Source of the DNA: Phytophthora quininea
Lineage: Eukaryota; Oomycota; Peronosporomycetes; Peronosporales; Peronosporaceae
Reading direction: 5' to 3'
Assembly: GCA_011947345.1 (NCBI GenBank)
Contig: JAAVTG010000629.1
Coordinates: 16,107-80,106, forward strand
DNA length: 64,000 nt
Of this stretch, positions 30,740-42,066 are shown one piece after another. Position 1 is the stretch's first letter; every line of letters starts with the position of its first letter. The position numbers and the translations under genes were made by a program. The notes under the pieces were generated by a model that ran no database searches, was not told the origin of the DNA, and saw only the letters and a program-made list of their open reading frames with translations.

Positions 30740-33400
30740 TTCCAGACGCCGCGCACGTTCACGTTGCCGCACCCACACTCTCTCTAGTGCTGCCACCGGC
30801 CTATGTCCACTACCCCGCCGCCGGCACTTCGACGGACACCACTCACCAGGCTCACCACGCCATCCGGGCCGGATGACACAGACACGGAGCCTCCGCGTGC
30901 AGTCGCGTGTGCACCGACACAGAGCCACCGCTGTCTGCAGCCACGGGTCCAGTCCTGCCGGCGGACCCTTCTCCACTCGTCAGAGATAGCGAAGCCCAGT
31001 CGCCAGCCGAGCTCAAACCAGCAGCCACCGTCACGGTGCCGCCCGTTGCACTAGCACCTCCACTCAAACCGGTCACACCGCCGGACCCAGACGCGCCGGA
31101 GCTGCTGCCTCCAGACACGCTCACAGACCCGCCAGAGTCGCCAGCGTCGCCACCGCCGACGCGCAACGGTCCACTGGGTCCTCTCATCGATGAGCCAGAC
31201 GTGATCGAGACCAAGCCAGACGAACCGTCATCCGTCGGACCGCTCGACAGCGACACGGACCCACTGACGGCGCTGCCTGTGCCGGCGTGAGAACGCACTA
31301 CCACCGTGCCGCTCTCGGTCGATACGCCCTCGCCGCTGACGATCGTCACATTGCCACCGGTCGACGCGTTGGACGCGCCGCCAACCACAGAAATGCCAGA
31401 GCCTTCTCCGCTTCCAGACGAACCCCTGGATACGTCGATGGACCCAGCACGAGTCTCGCCGGACCCGCTCGCGATTCCGACAGACCCACTCGAGACACTA
31501 CTAGCACTCGTGCTCACAGCGACATCGCCACTCGATCCACCCGACACCACGCCGGTCGACACGATCACGTTGCCACTAGTCGAGGCGCCGACGCCGCTGG
31601 TCACAGACACAGACCCACCGGCACTCGCATCAGACGACCCGGCCTCAACCGACACATCGCCTCCGTCGCCTAGCGCGTTCGGAGACCCCACGATCTTCAC
31701 TTTCTGTGCAGGAGACGAGCTCCTCACAGCGCCGCCGCGCAGCTCCACATCGCTGCCAACCGCGACGCTGTCGCCTTGGATGATGCGCAGGCCACCGCCG
31801 GAGCCGCTACGGACGGCCACACTGCTTCCGGCAACACCACTCCCGGAAGCACCACTAGCGATTGTCACGTCACCTCCGGAGCCGTCCGTCGACGACCCGC
31901 CAGACACACTGACCGAGCCTCCCAAGCCGCTTGACTAAGATAATCCGCCGCTCACCTTAACGGAGCCGGCATCTCCCGTCAACGTGTTGCCACCGGCCAC
32001 TGTGATGGTGCCTCCATCCCCAGCACCACCACTAGACCCGCCGACCACATCCAGCGCGCCGCCGTTCGAGCTGGCGCTAGACCCGCTCGCCACACTCACA
32101 GCGCCGGACGCGCCAGCCACAGTTTCCCCAGACACCAACGACACCGCGCCAGAAACCGACGCGCCACTCGATGCAGCGCTACCAACAGACACAGCGCCGC
32201 TCGAGACGCCGCCGCTCGAGACGCCGCCGCTCACCACGGACACGACACCTCCCGTCGACGAGCTGCTAGAGCCTCCCGACACCGACACGTTGCCGGCCGT
32301 TCCGCCTGCAGAGCCAGACGCCACAGACACATTTCCACTGAAGCTCGACGAAGAAGGCCCCGACGACACACTCACGTCGCCCGAAGCCGCGTCCGCGGAC
32401 TCACCGCTACTGACCGACACGGCGCCGCTCGGACTATCCCCGTCAAACTCACACCGGTCGCAACACGCACGGAACCACTTCCGAGCAAACCGGCGCTAGA
32501 AGAGATAGCCACACGGCCGCCCACACCAGCGCCACTCATGCCGCCGTCGAGAGAAACACCTCCCCCGATGGTCGGGCCAGACGAACCCACGCCGCCAGAC
32601 AGAGAGACGCCGCCAGCTTCGCCCGAGGATCCACTCAAAGGCCCGCCGCGCACGTTCCGTTGCCGCCACCCACACTCTCTCTAGTGCTGCCACCGGCAGC
32701 TATGTCCACTACCCCGCCGCCAGCACTGCGACGAACACCACTCACCAGGCTCACCACGCCATCCGGGCCGGATGACATGAAGCCTCCGCGTGCATTCGCG
32801 CGGCCGGTTGAGCCGCCGCGGATGCACGATGTCGAAAGACCGCTCGCGACGAGTATGTCGCCGCTTGAAGCGCTGGAGCTGTCCCCAGACACCACCGACA
32901 GTGTCCCTGACGCGCCGTACACCGCGCTGCCCTTGCAAACACTGATGTTGCCACTAGCGCCTGACCTTGCCGCAGCCCCGCTCCCAATATCGATAAAACC
33001 ACTGGCAGCGTCTGCGGCACTCGAGCCACTCTGCAACGTCACAGAGCCGCCCACAGAATCACCGCCACTGTGGCCACCATGCACCGACACAGAGCCGCCG
33101 CTGTCTGCAGCGCTGGAGCCGCCGACCACAGCCACGGACCCAGACGTGCTGCTTGCAGAGCCACCGCTTCCCATCGTCACACTGCCAGACGCGCCGTTGA
33201 CCGACGCACCAGGCTAATTCGCATCCGCAGCAGACGTGCCCGCGCGACGCTAGCGTCACACCAGACTCCACATCACCCGCGTTCGGGCCACCTGAAGTGC
33301 CTCCCCTCCCTCTCACTCGAGCGACGCTTGCTGCCGGGTCCATCGACACTGCCTGCCCAGTGGGCAGAAACTTTGTCGAAGGTCCGAGTCAGATGACTAG
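30740..33400 (-). pseudogene. Ser/Gly-rich short-repeat protein fragments
   Basis: Minus-strand frames 33180-32635, 32653-32372, 32420-31935 and 31925-30852 all encode the same low-complexity pattern. It is a roughly 12-residue unit of the kind SGGSVSVSSGSSS, with alternating Gly-Ser turns and V-x-V strands, which suggests a stacked beta-helix-like or stalk structure. Stops and frameshifts separate them. A block near 30740-30960 is repeated near 32640-32780 and 33080, showing internal duplication. Related long Ser/Gly repeat proteins are known in oomycetes but their role is unclear. The whole gene lies inside the hAT element downstream of its transposase. Confidence 0.6.
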
Positions 33401-33544
33401 AACCTTTTGTTTTGAATGCGGAAGCTCGTTTAAAATTATATTAGAAATAGAAGGATGAACTCGCTGTCGTTGTAGTTCACACCTGTTATCCTTCGTATTC
33501 AAATGCAACACTGGATCTGTTTCTGCAGGATCAGTTAGATTTTT

Positions 33545-33676
33545 TATATCGAGTCGATCCGATCGAATCGGATCCGATCGGATTCAATCGATAAAAATCG
33601 ATAATCGGTATGGACCAATCGAATCGGTCAGAAGGTACAGATCGATCAATCCGATCTGGTCGATTACCCAACTCTA
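33545..33676. repeat. hAT right subterminal and terminal repeats
   Basis: CGATCCGATC-type words on both strands precede the 13-bp terminal repeat ending at 33676. They mirror the left end. Confidence 0.75.
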
Positions 33677-35110
33677 GGCATGCTCTATCGGGGCATTATG
33701 CACATAAAAGCCAAAAACCCTTTTGAAACTCTCCAGGAGTGCCCATTTTGCCGCTCGGATTCTAGGCTGTTGAAGGAGTTCTCCAACCAACATTTGCTAT
33801 TACCTACATACCGACACGTTGGGAGTTGATACACGATGCATGCCACTTTCTGTTGAAGAACTACGTTCGTCTTGGGATTCTCAAGACGAAAAGGCTAACA
33901 CGAAATCGAGTGACGCATGGTGGTTGCGCCTATTTGTGGTCTGCAAGTTGACCGAGAAGATCCGCGCCTGCTTTCGCAAGCTGCAGTATAAGACGGTTAC
34001 TATGCGCGAACAATACGCTGCTCTGAATGAACTCCACTTATCACTGGCGTTGAAATTTGAAAGCGAAATGACGAAGGTGCGCCAACTGTCGATTCAGCAA
34101 AGGTCTCTGAGCATTTACCGTGATGTTGCCTTCACTCAAGAGACCTTTTCGACAAGATTGCCACGGGACACCACAATGTTCATACATGCCGTCAAGGAGC
34201 TGAAGTGGGTTTCGCTGGCATGGCTCTGGACCAATCAAACATCCACGAGCATCAAGACGGCGAAGAGGCTTTGGAAGTTTCAGCGCATCTGGCGGACATG
34301 GTAGACGAAGATACCCCGAGTTCCCACAAGGATGAAGACATGCCACAACTCAATGAAGTAAATGAACCGACTGAATCCCAGCAATCAACGAGTCAGCAAG
34401 ACTTGGTGGAAGCTGTTACTACAGCTCAGACCGTGATGATCGACGGAATTACCGATATCAAGCTCGATATTGCAGCAAAAGCCCGCGATGCGCCTCCAAC
34501 GAGGTCGATTGACATCGTGAAGTGTACGGATGGAGCGTTCCGTCGTCTGCTGATCGCTTATTCAGCAAAATTGCAAGAACACCTAGGTGAATTGGCAACC
34601 GAGGAGATCTGGAGCCAGCGCAAGAACCTGATCCACGAATACAAGCTAAAGCGTGATGTTTGCAGAAAGGTGAAGGATCAAGGTGATCTGTCGCTTGAAG
34701 ACGCGTGGGCTAAAGTCGAACCTTGTGGTGAATTTGGAGCGCTCATCGAATTTGCTGTTGGGCTCGCAAGTATTGCTCCAGGAAACCATACTGTGGAAGG
34801 GGATTTCAGTACGCTAAACCGAGTAGCTGGTCCACAGGAGAGCTGCAAGCGCGTCAATACTTCGAAGTCATGGAGCTGGCGGACAGATTGGAGTCAAGCA
34901 AGAAGGTTATAGCACAACAGTGAGTTTCTGATCCAACAGAGCGTGCGTAGGCTAACCTCACTTACATTTCCATGCGTAAGTTAGTGCCCTTTTACGGTTT
35001 TCTGGCAATTCAATACATTTCCTGTGCAATGCCCCTTTGAACTTTCCCAACTCTGCCCATTTTACATCAAATCCCATCGACTTTCAAAATGCCCCGTTTG
35101 AGCATGCCTG
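33677..35110. mobile_element. hAT-like 1.43-kb element, copy 1 (disrupted at its left tip)
   Basis: Apart from three or so single-base length differences it is identical to 40630-42066. Its left terminal repeat is split by the composite hAT (the tip is at 26073-26082). The right end reads GAGCATGCCTG at 35100-35110. The flanks beyond the tips (AGCATCAG at 26065-26072 and GCGACAAG at 35111-35118) do not match, unlike copy 2. Confidence 0.8.
34205..34912 (+). CDS. hAT-derived protein of the 1.43-kb element (copy 1)
   Basis: A 235-codon intact frame. The first half is acidic and Gln/Ser-rich. The middle has TDGAFRRLLIAYSAKLQEHL and EEIWSQRKNLIHEYKLKRDV. The last third has FGALIEFAVGLASIAPGN followed by HTVEGDFSTLN, resembling the hAT C-terminal dimerisation motif (aliphatic helix, then xxVERxFS), with VEGDFS in place of VERxFS. 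An overlapping upstream frame, 33819-34304, adds a helical region (WWLRLFVVCKLTEKIRACF). No BED finger or catalytic core is present, so the element is presumably non-autonomous. The same protein is encoded identically in copy 2. Confidence 0.6.
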   Translation: MGFAGMALDQSNIHEHQDGEEALEVSAHLADMVDEDTPSSHKDEDMPQLNEVNEPTESQQSTSQQDLVEAVTTAQTVMIDGITDIKLDIAAKARDAPPTRSIDIVKCTDGAFRRLLIAYSAKLQEHLGELATEEIWSQRKNLIHEYKLKRDVCRKVKDQGDLSLEDAWAKVEPCGEFGALIEFAVGLASIAPGNHTVEGDFSTLNRVAGPQESCKRVNTSKSWSWRTDWSQARRL

Positions 35111-35596
35111 GCGACAAGGTTCATAAATAGATCGAAACCTTCTCCTCTCGATATGGCTACATACCCATCATATCCAGAGGATACATGGTTGCCAAGGGTG
35201 GTCAACATGTTTTCTTCCTGGATCGCCGTCCTTGGCTGTACTCTACGCGAGTGATATAAAGGTTCTGTCAGCTCGTGCGGTGCCCGACTCTCGCCTGAGG
35301 AAATGGGGGACGATCGCGATCGCCCGGGGCGCACGCGCAGGCTATCGCGCTCCACAGCCACTGACCAGCTCGCCTAGGCGTCTGAGCGCATACAAAATCC
35401 CTGTGTCCACCGCGCTCAGAACGCCGTGACTCAGGCGGCCAATCGCATGTTTTTTGCGCTGCAATTTCAGCCAATCCCGCGCAACCATTCAGATAGTCGG
35501 TCCTCTCTCGCGACTCCCTCTCTTCCGTGCCGCGGTCGCCACTTCCCGAGCAGCTCCCCACTCTTCCTGTCGTCCCCAACGAGCGAGCGCGCGAGC
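35111..35596. other. Upstream region of the FYVE gene
   Basis: No separate gene is supported. ACCATTCAG near 35484 fits the oomycete initiator consensus and lies about 115 bp before the start codon of the FYVE-domain gene. Confidence 0.35.
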
Positions 35597-37953
35597 ATGA
35601 GCAACGGCGTGGGTTTCACCGTCTTCCAGGTGCCGGGCGCCAAGACCTCCAAGCGCCCCACGGCGGCGCGGCTGGGCAGCGGCCCCTCGCTCTCGGGGCT
35701 CAGCTCGCACTCTCTGGGCGAGCCCTACACGGCCTCCGTCTCGAGCCAGGGCTCGGTCCACAGCCAGAGCCACCAGAGCCAGAGCCTCAGCAGCCAAAAC
35801 GCCCAGAACCGCGGCCAGCGCAACAGCGCTACCACCTTCGCGGCCTTCCAGCCGCCCGGAGGCCTACAGCCGCTCTCGGGCAACAGCTCGGGCATCACCA
35901 CGTCGCTCAGCGCACCCTACGCCGGCACCTCCGGCAGCATGGGCAGCCACAGTTCCACCGGCAGCAACTCGGGTCTGGCTGTGCCCATGGGCGTCGGCAT
36001 CGGCTTCAAAGGGTCGGCAGACGACGAACAGCCACGAGGAGGCGTCGGCTGGATGCGCACGGGCCGCGTCATCCGCGTTAAGGACTCGGGCGACAGCTTC
36101 CGGTTCCCGCTGGACACGGAGCACCTGCCGACCACTAACGTGTCGTCGGAGCAGTTCGAGGCGCTCAAGACCAAGCTGCAGGGCGTTGCTGAGACGCACC
36201 TCAACGCATCGGCCACGTGGGTGGACAATCCGACGCTCAGCCCACAGTACCGGAACCAGAGCTGGAAGCCGCATCTCGAGAAGAAAAACTGTGTCATCTA
36301 CCGCCAGAAGGAGGCCACGGAGAGCAATGCACAGAGAAAATCGATTTTACGGGCAAAGCTGGACACGTCGCTGGAGGAGCTTGAGTACGCTGTCAACTGC
36401 TTCACGACCGAGGACCAGCGTGCGTACCTGTCACACTGCTACCAGGACAGCTTCTTGGATGCGGCCGTGCTGCAAGTGCACGAGAAGGCGACACAGGACG
36501 ACCCGTTCCAGTTCTTAGGTGTCAAGTGGGTGGCCTTCCAGAGCTCCGTGGACTCGGTGTTTAGCTGCCGAGATACGCTTATGGTTGAGTTTTCCAAGAC
36601 GATGGAGGACTCAAAGGGACAGAAGGTGCTTGTGAAGGTCATGCAGAGCATCAACATGGCCGACTGCGACGGCAGCGAGCGCAACTTTGGATTCGCGCGC
36701 ACGACAGGTTCGTGGGTCTGGCTGTTCCGCAGCATGGGCCCGTCCAGTGGCAAGGTGGACGTGGCAGTCTTTGCAGACGATCGCTTTGATGGCAACCGCA
36801 GCACGCCGAGCTGGTTTGCCAATCGCGTTGTATCGACCCTTCACGCCGTTACGATTCATCACTCCACAGCCGCTGACGCCAAGTACCTCGTCCGCAGCCA
36901 CATGATCACTGACAAGGCGTGGGTGCCCAATAACGAACGACCGGCGTGCTCCGTGTGCTTCAAGAGTTTTAATCTGCTCCGCTCGCGTCACCACTGCCGC
37001 GTCTGCGCCGAAATCATGTGTGGGGCATGCACGATCGAGCTCGGTATCCAGGCCAGCAAGCTTCCATCGGGCATGCTCCCGGAGACGGGCAACAGCTTCA
37101 TCGTGAGCGTGGAAAAGTTTTGCCTCAAGTGTATTAACAAGGCACGCCAGGAGCGCCGCAGTGCACTTGCTGCTAAAATGGACTTGACAAACGATGACGA
37201 CGTCCCCAACGCATATGCCTCTCGGGCAAGCGAAGTGTTTTACGGCCAGGTGCCTCCAGCACGCGGCTCAATGTCAGACCACTCGGGAGACCGAGACCAG
37301 ACACCTCAGCAGAACCTCTCGTTTGCTTCTTCGTCGTCATCTACGAGCTCCATTGGTGCAGCGAGTGGGGCTGGAGGGGACAAGACAGGAATTTCATATG
37401 CAGGCTGGTCAACGAAGGTGCTGTCCGCCATTAACAGAGAGAAGCCTGCTGATGGCGCCAAGGAGCAGTCGCTGGTATCGTTGACTTCTACGGGCAGCAG
37501 CAGGAACTTAAACAGTGCCCGACACGGATCAGGAAGCGCTGCAGACAGACGACGACACAACTCGGACGCCTCTGGTGGTTCGACAAGCATCAGCTCACAA
37601 AGTGATCGCGGCAGCAGCTCCGTGTCGGATGTTATGGGCCACAAAGGGAGCGCGAGCCGATCGCGGGCGACGCTGTCGTGCTACTAGAAGAGCCTGACGA
37701 CGTGCAGAACATCACGCCGCTGCCGACGTCATTTACCAAAATGGAGGAGCAGATTGCGGCTCAGCAGGCACTACTGCGGTCGATGTTTATTGAAGGCAAA
37801 AAGATCATGGAGCAGCAGCAGGCGTACGGAGGTCAAGTGCACCCGGCCCAGCAGCAGCGTTACCTGAACCAGATGCAGCCGCCTGAGGCCGTAGAGGACA
37901 AAGGGTCACTCGCATTGCCGCCGTCGTCGGCGTCAATCGAGTACATCGACTGA
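35597..37953 (+). CDS. START-like and FYVE zinc-finger protein
   Basis: The start chosen is the ATG at 35597. The frame is open further upstream without support, and the sequence after the ATG gives a typical Ser/Gln-rich disordered N-terminus (about 150 residues). A START-like lipid-binding region follows (roughly residues 170-430). The FYVE finger (about 440-520) has PACSVCFKSFNLLRSRHHCR, VCAEIMCGAC and FCLKCINKA, that is, paired CxxC and the RHHCR basic patch that binds phosphatidylinositol 3-phosphate on endosomes. A Ser-rich tail leads to a stop at 37687. A second frame immediately afterwards (to 37953) encodes a convincing C-terminal helix with KMEEQIAAQQALLRSMF, so a 1-nt shift between about 37600 and 37680 probably splits one protein. 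The family is greatly expanded in oomycetes; the ligand is unknown. Confidence 0.8.
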
Positions 37954-38114
37954 TGTGAGCGTCGTGCGTTCTAGGTTCATGGAGGTTCATGGTTAGCTGA
38001 CCCCACCGCATTTCCATTCGCTTCGACCGTCGTCCATGTCTTGAGTCAAAGTGCCTCTGTAATAAAACAGCGTTAATTTTCTTCTTAAACTTGTTGGCAA
38101 AAACTTTCTCTACG

Positions 38115-40467
38115 CTAGCATGCAATGCAACCGCAGAAGAGCTTCTGCTTGGGGGCACCAGTCGAGCAAGCGCCTGAGCGGCTGGCATCTCCGCCGCAAA
38201 GTCCAGCGTGCAAAACAGCAAGTGTCGTAGTTTCACCGTACAGAAGTTCCTCCGGGACGTGCACTTGGTACTTTTGCGCGATGACTCCTTGCAGCTGCGT
38301 CAGTGCCATGGAGTCCAAACCCAACTCTTGCAGCGGTTTGTTGTCCTCAATCTGCGAAGGCTCTACGCCAAGTGTGTGGGCAAGCTCGTTGACCAAAAAC
38401 GCATGAACCTGTTCGGGTGGCGCGCTCGTGATGACCGACGGCAGCTGTGCGTTTGCTGTACCTCTTTCCGTCGGAGCCACACGAGGACCGTTCACGTTGC
38501 GGTCCATCGCTTCGCCAGATGCAGCTTCATCGCCTCCTTCGTCCTCCACAGCAACATCGGCAATCATGTCCTCGTTGCGATAGAGCTCGTCCAGCTTCTT
38601 CTCCTCCAGAGCCTTTTACACCGAGACCGTGAAATCTTGCCACTCGTGGTCTTCGGAATCGTGCGCGGGGCCAGCAATACGACCAAAGTTACCTTGACAC
38701 CGTGCTCGCGCGCGATGGCTGTGCGAATCTTACCGCACAAACTAGCCTTGCTCGTCATGGAAGGATCACGCAGCTCGGCTACAATCGCAAGCTCTTCGTC
38801 TCCGTCGCCTGCGCCAGCAGTGTACGAGAACGCTGCGCAAGATCCTGGTCGCAGCTCCTCGTGCGTCTCTGCAGTTGCTTCTAGGTCCTGAGGGTAATGG
38901 TTGCGGCCGCGAATGATCACCAGGTCTTTGATACGGCCGCAAATGAAGAGTTCCTGGTTGTACATCGCACCCAGGTCGCCCGTCCTCAAGTAAGTGACGT
39001 CTCCAGATCCACCTCGTAGCCTAGCCTGGAACGCTTCAGCTGAAAGCTCGCGCATTTCGTCGCCGTAGTATCCCTGAGCCTTCGAAGAGCTGGAGATCCA
39101 AACCTCGCCCGTCTCGCCCTCCGGCTTCTCCTCCATCGTCTCTGGGTCAACGATGCGAACATCAATGCCGTAGTCCTTCCGTGACGGCGCCCCACATCCT
39201 ATCATCTCTTTAACGAGGCCTGTTTCCGCAGACTTTTCTACCACTTTGAAAGCCTGGTCACGCTCCAACGCCTGCTTATCCACCCACAGTCGCTGCTGTC
39301 CGCCGCCACAGACATACACAGTGTGCTCGGCTAAGCCGTACGTAGGCTTCACGACTCCTTCAGGTAGACCAAACGGCACGAAGGCCTTGTAGAAGGCATC
39401 GATAGCTTCACCTTGAATGGGCTCGGCACCGTTAATCATATGCCGTACACTAGAGAGGTCCACATGTTCTCCACTCGCTAGGCCAGCAGTGAATCGGTCA
39501 GATTTCCTTGCTAGTAACGAGTACGCGAAATTCGGTGCCTGGAGATGCGTAGCGCGATGTCTGGAAACAAGTCGAAGCCACAAGCACGGGTCACGGATGA
39601 AGCTAAACGGCGAGAGATACACCCCAGTTCCACCGTTGAAAATGGTCCCAAGGTAAGCGCCGATAAGGCCCATGTCGTGGTATTGCGGCAGCCACGACAC
39701 CACAACTGTATCTCGTCCTGCTTGAAGCGCCGAGCTGATCGTGCGAAGGTTGTGGTTCAGGTTGCCATGAGAGAGCACCACTCCCTTTGGCGTAGACGTA
39801 GAGCCTGATGTGTACTGCAGGAATGCTGTGTTTTCAGCAGTAGGAGGCTGCGTGAGCCAGTGCTTCGCGGGGTCGATTCCTTTGGCCTCCACCAAATCGT
39901 CCGTGACAACCCACGCCAAATGCTCTGGCCAAGCCGTAGCTCCAGAAAAGGAGAATTTCTCCTTGACCGCAGCAATCTTCTTGACGTTGTAGTACAGTGA
40001 ACACGTCAGCGCCGTCTTGGCAAGGCAATTCTGCGTCACCGTCACAAACATACTGATGTCCTTCTTCATCTTGCGCGGATCCGGCGGATACACTGGCACA
40101 GCGACCACACCAGCTCGTAGACAAGCGAGGAAGGCCACAATGAAGTCCAAGCCTGGAGGGTACACGAGCAGCACGCGGTCTCCCTGCTGCAGGTTCAGCC
40201 TGCATCCAAGCAGCGTAAACAGTCAGAACTAGAGCGTTTCAACAGCAATTCTCCCGCTTTCTAAGACGAACCCTTTACTGAGCTGCTGTGGGAAGCTCGT
40301 AAAACTCCTGCGAGATTCTGCACCCGCGTATTCAGCTCCTAAGTATGATCAAACATAATACATTAGAAGAAACCCACGTGTAGTCGATAGTAAACGGAGA
40401 TCCATCGTCGTACCGAACACGTGAGAGATGCTGTCACGACACCGTTGTCGTCTGCGAATGAAAGCAT
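38115..40467 (-). CDS. Fatty-acyl-AMP ligase with C-terminal acyl-carrier domain
   Basis: Main exon from 40199 downwards. The adenylation domain has QYTSGSTSTPKGVVLSH (ATP-binding A3), SWLPQYHDMGL, TYGLAEHTVYV, YLRTGDLGA and IKDLVIIRGRNHYPQDLE (the hinge), with KTTSGKISR carrying the late catalytic Lys. The FAAL subtype is suggested by PVYPPDP and QYHDMGLIG. A carrier domain follows with LGLDSMALTQLQ, whose Ser takes phosphopantetheine. A 1-nt loss in a T4 run (38614-38617) separates the two. Upstream, short exons at 40414-40467 (FADDNGVVTASLTCS) and 40279-40338 (ELNTRVQNLAGVL) fit the N-terminus, but the phase of the second junction is off by one. Such enzymes activate fatty acids as adenylates and load them on a carrier protein. 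No partner synthase is adjacent. It converges with the FYVE gene, about 160 bp apart. Confidence 0.85.
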
Positions 40468-40629
40468 TGTCTACGAGGAAGAAATCACCAGCACAACAGC
40501 GTTAATATCACTCCCACCGAAGAGAACAATACATTTTTCCAGCGCAAATATCTCGATGAATACGCAGCAGCTTCGAGTGCAATCATCACCCACAGCCAGG
40601 TAGTCCACAAGACTTTCGTCTGGTATCAT

Positions 40630-42066
40630 CAGGCATGCTCTATCGGGGCATTATGCACATAAAAAGCCAAAAACCCTTTTGAAACTCTCCAGGAGTGCCC
40701 ATTTTGCCGCTCGGATTCTAGGCTGTTGAAGGAGTTCTCCAACCAACATTTGCTATTACCTACATACCGACACGTTGGGAGTTGATACACGATGCATGCC
40801 ACTTTCTGTTGAAGAACTACGTTCGTCTTGGGATTCTCCAAGACGAAAAGGCTAACACGAAATCGAGTGACGCATGGTGGTTGCGCCTATTTGTGGTCTG
40901 CAAGTTGACCGAGAAGATCCGCGCCTGCTTTCGCAAGCTGCAGTATAAGACGGTTACTATGCGCGAACAATACGCTGCTCTGAATGAACTCCACTTATCA
41001 CTGGCGTTGAAATTTGAAAGCGAAATGACGAAGGTGCGCCAACTGTCGATTCAGCAAAGGTCTCTGAGCATTTACCGTGATGTTGCCTTCACTCAAGAGA
41101 CCTTTTCGACAAGATTGCCACGGGACACCACAATGTTCATACATGCCGTCAAGGAGCTGAAGTGGGTTTCGCTGGCATGGCTCTGGACCAATCAAACATC
41201 CACGAGCATCAAGACGGCGAAGAGGCTTTGGAAGTTTCAGCGCATCTGGCGGACATGGTAGACGAAGATACCCCGAGTTCCCACAAGGATGAAGACATGC
41301 CACAACTCAATGAAGTAAATGAACCGACTGAATCCCAGCAATCAACGAGTCAGCAAGACTTGGTGGAAGCTGTTACTACAGCTCAGACCGTGATGATCGA
41401 CGGAATTACCGATATCAAGCTCGATATTGCAGCAAAAGCCCGCGATGCGCCTCCAACGAGGTCGATTGACATCGTGAAGTGTACGGATGGAGCGTTCCGT
41501 CGTCTGCTGATCGCTTATTCAGCAAAATTGCAAGAACACCTAGGTGAATTGGCAACCGAGGAGATCTGGAGCCAGCGCAAGAACCTGATCCACGAATACA
41601 AGCTAAAGCGTGATGTTTGCAGAAAGGTGAAGGATCAAGGTGATCTGTCGCTTGAAGACGCGTGGGCTAAAGTCGAACCTTGTGGTGAATTTGGAGCGCT
41701 CATCGAATTTGCTGTTGGGCTCGCAAGTATTGCTCCAGGAAACCATACTGTGGAAGGGGATTTCAGTACGCTAAACCGAGTAGCTGGTCCACAGGAGAGC
41801 TGCAAGCGCGTCAATACTTCGAAGTCATGGAGCTGGCGGACAGATTGGAGTCAAGCAAGAAGGTTATAGCACAACAGTGAGTTTCTGATCCAACAGAGCG
41901 TGCGTAGGCTAACCTCACTTACATTTCCATGCGTAAGTTAGTGCCCTTTACGGTTTTCTGGCAATTCAATACATTTCCTGTGCAATGCCCCTTTGAACTT
42001 TCCCAACTCTGCCCATTTTACATCAAATCCCATCGACTTTCAAAATGCCCCGTTTGAGCATGCCTG
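40630..42066. mobile_element. hAT-like 1.43-kb element, copy 2 with perfect 8-bp TSD
   Basis: Starts CAGGCATGCTCTATCGGGG and ends with the complementary-type CCCCGTTTGAGCATGCCTG, giving an inverted repeat of about 11 perfect plus further imperfect bases. GGTATCAT lies directly outside both ends (40622-40629 and 42067-42074), a perfect 8-bp target duplication. Near identity with copy 1 implies recent transposition. It lies about 150 bp beyond the 5' end of the acyl-AMP ligase gene. Confidence 0.9.
41162..41869 (+). CDS. hAT-derived protein of the 1.43-kb element (copy 2)
   Basis: Same 235-residue product as copy 1 (34205-34912), with no coding difference seen in this frame. The overlapping upstream frame here (40782-41261) has a different N-terminus because one extra C near 40840 changes the frame relative to copy 1. 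The protein retains only the dimerisation-like C-terminus of a hAT transposase and could at most interact with a full-length enzyme. Confidence 0.6.
   Translation: MGFAGMALDQSNIHEHQDGEEALEVSAHLADMVDEDTPSSHKDEDMPQLNEVNEPTESQQSTSQQDLVEAVTTAQTVMIDGITDIKLDIAAKARDAPPTRSIDIVKCTDGAFRRLLIAYSAKLQEHLGELATEEIWSQRKNLIHEYKLKRDVCRKVKDQGDLSLEDAWAKVEPCGEFGALIEFAVGLASIAPGNHTVEGDFSTLNRVAGPQESCKRVNTSKSWSWRTDWSQARRL

Larger units (their letters stand above)
26083..33676. mobile_element. Composite hAT element carrying host-gene fragments (7.6 kb)
   Basis: Terminal inverted repeats TAGAGTTGGGTAA (26083-26095) and its complement (33664-33676) are flanked by a perfect 8-bp direct repeat GGCATGCT (26075-26082, 33677-33684). 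An 8-bp duplication is the hAT hallmark. Subterminal CGGATC/GATCCG repeats lie at 26120-26215 and 33545-33665, with a further block at 30481-30515. Inside are a broken eEF3 gene (+), a degenerate BED-hAT transposase (-) and a Ser/Gly-rich repeat gene (-). The TSD is perfect, so integration is fairly recent although the genes inside are decayed. Confidence 0.85.

Noticed and set aside
31306..32499. Long Pro/Thr-rich plus-strand frames
   Set aside because: They are the complement of the Ser/Gly-repeat gene. The minus-strand reading gives a regular repeat, while the plus-strand reading is its Pro/Thr mirror.
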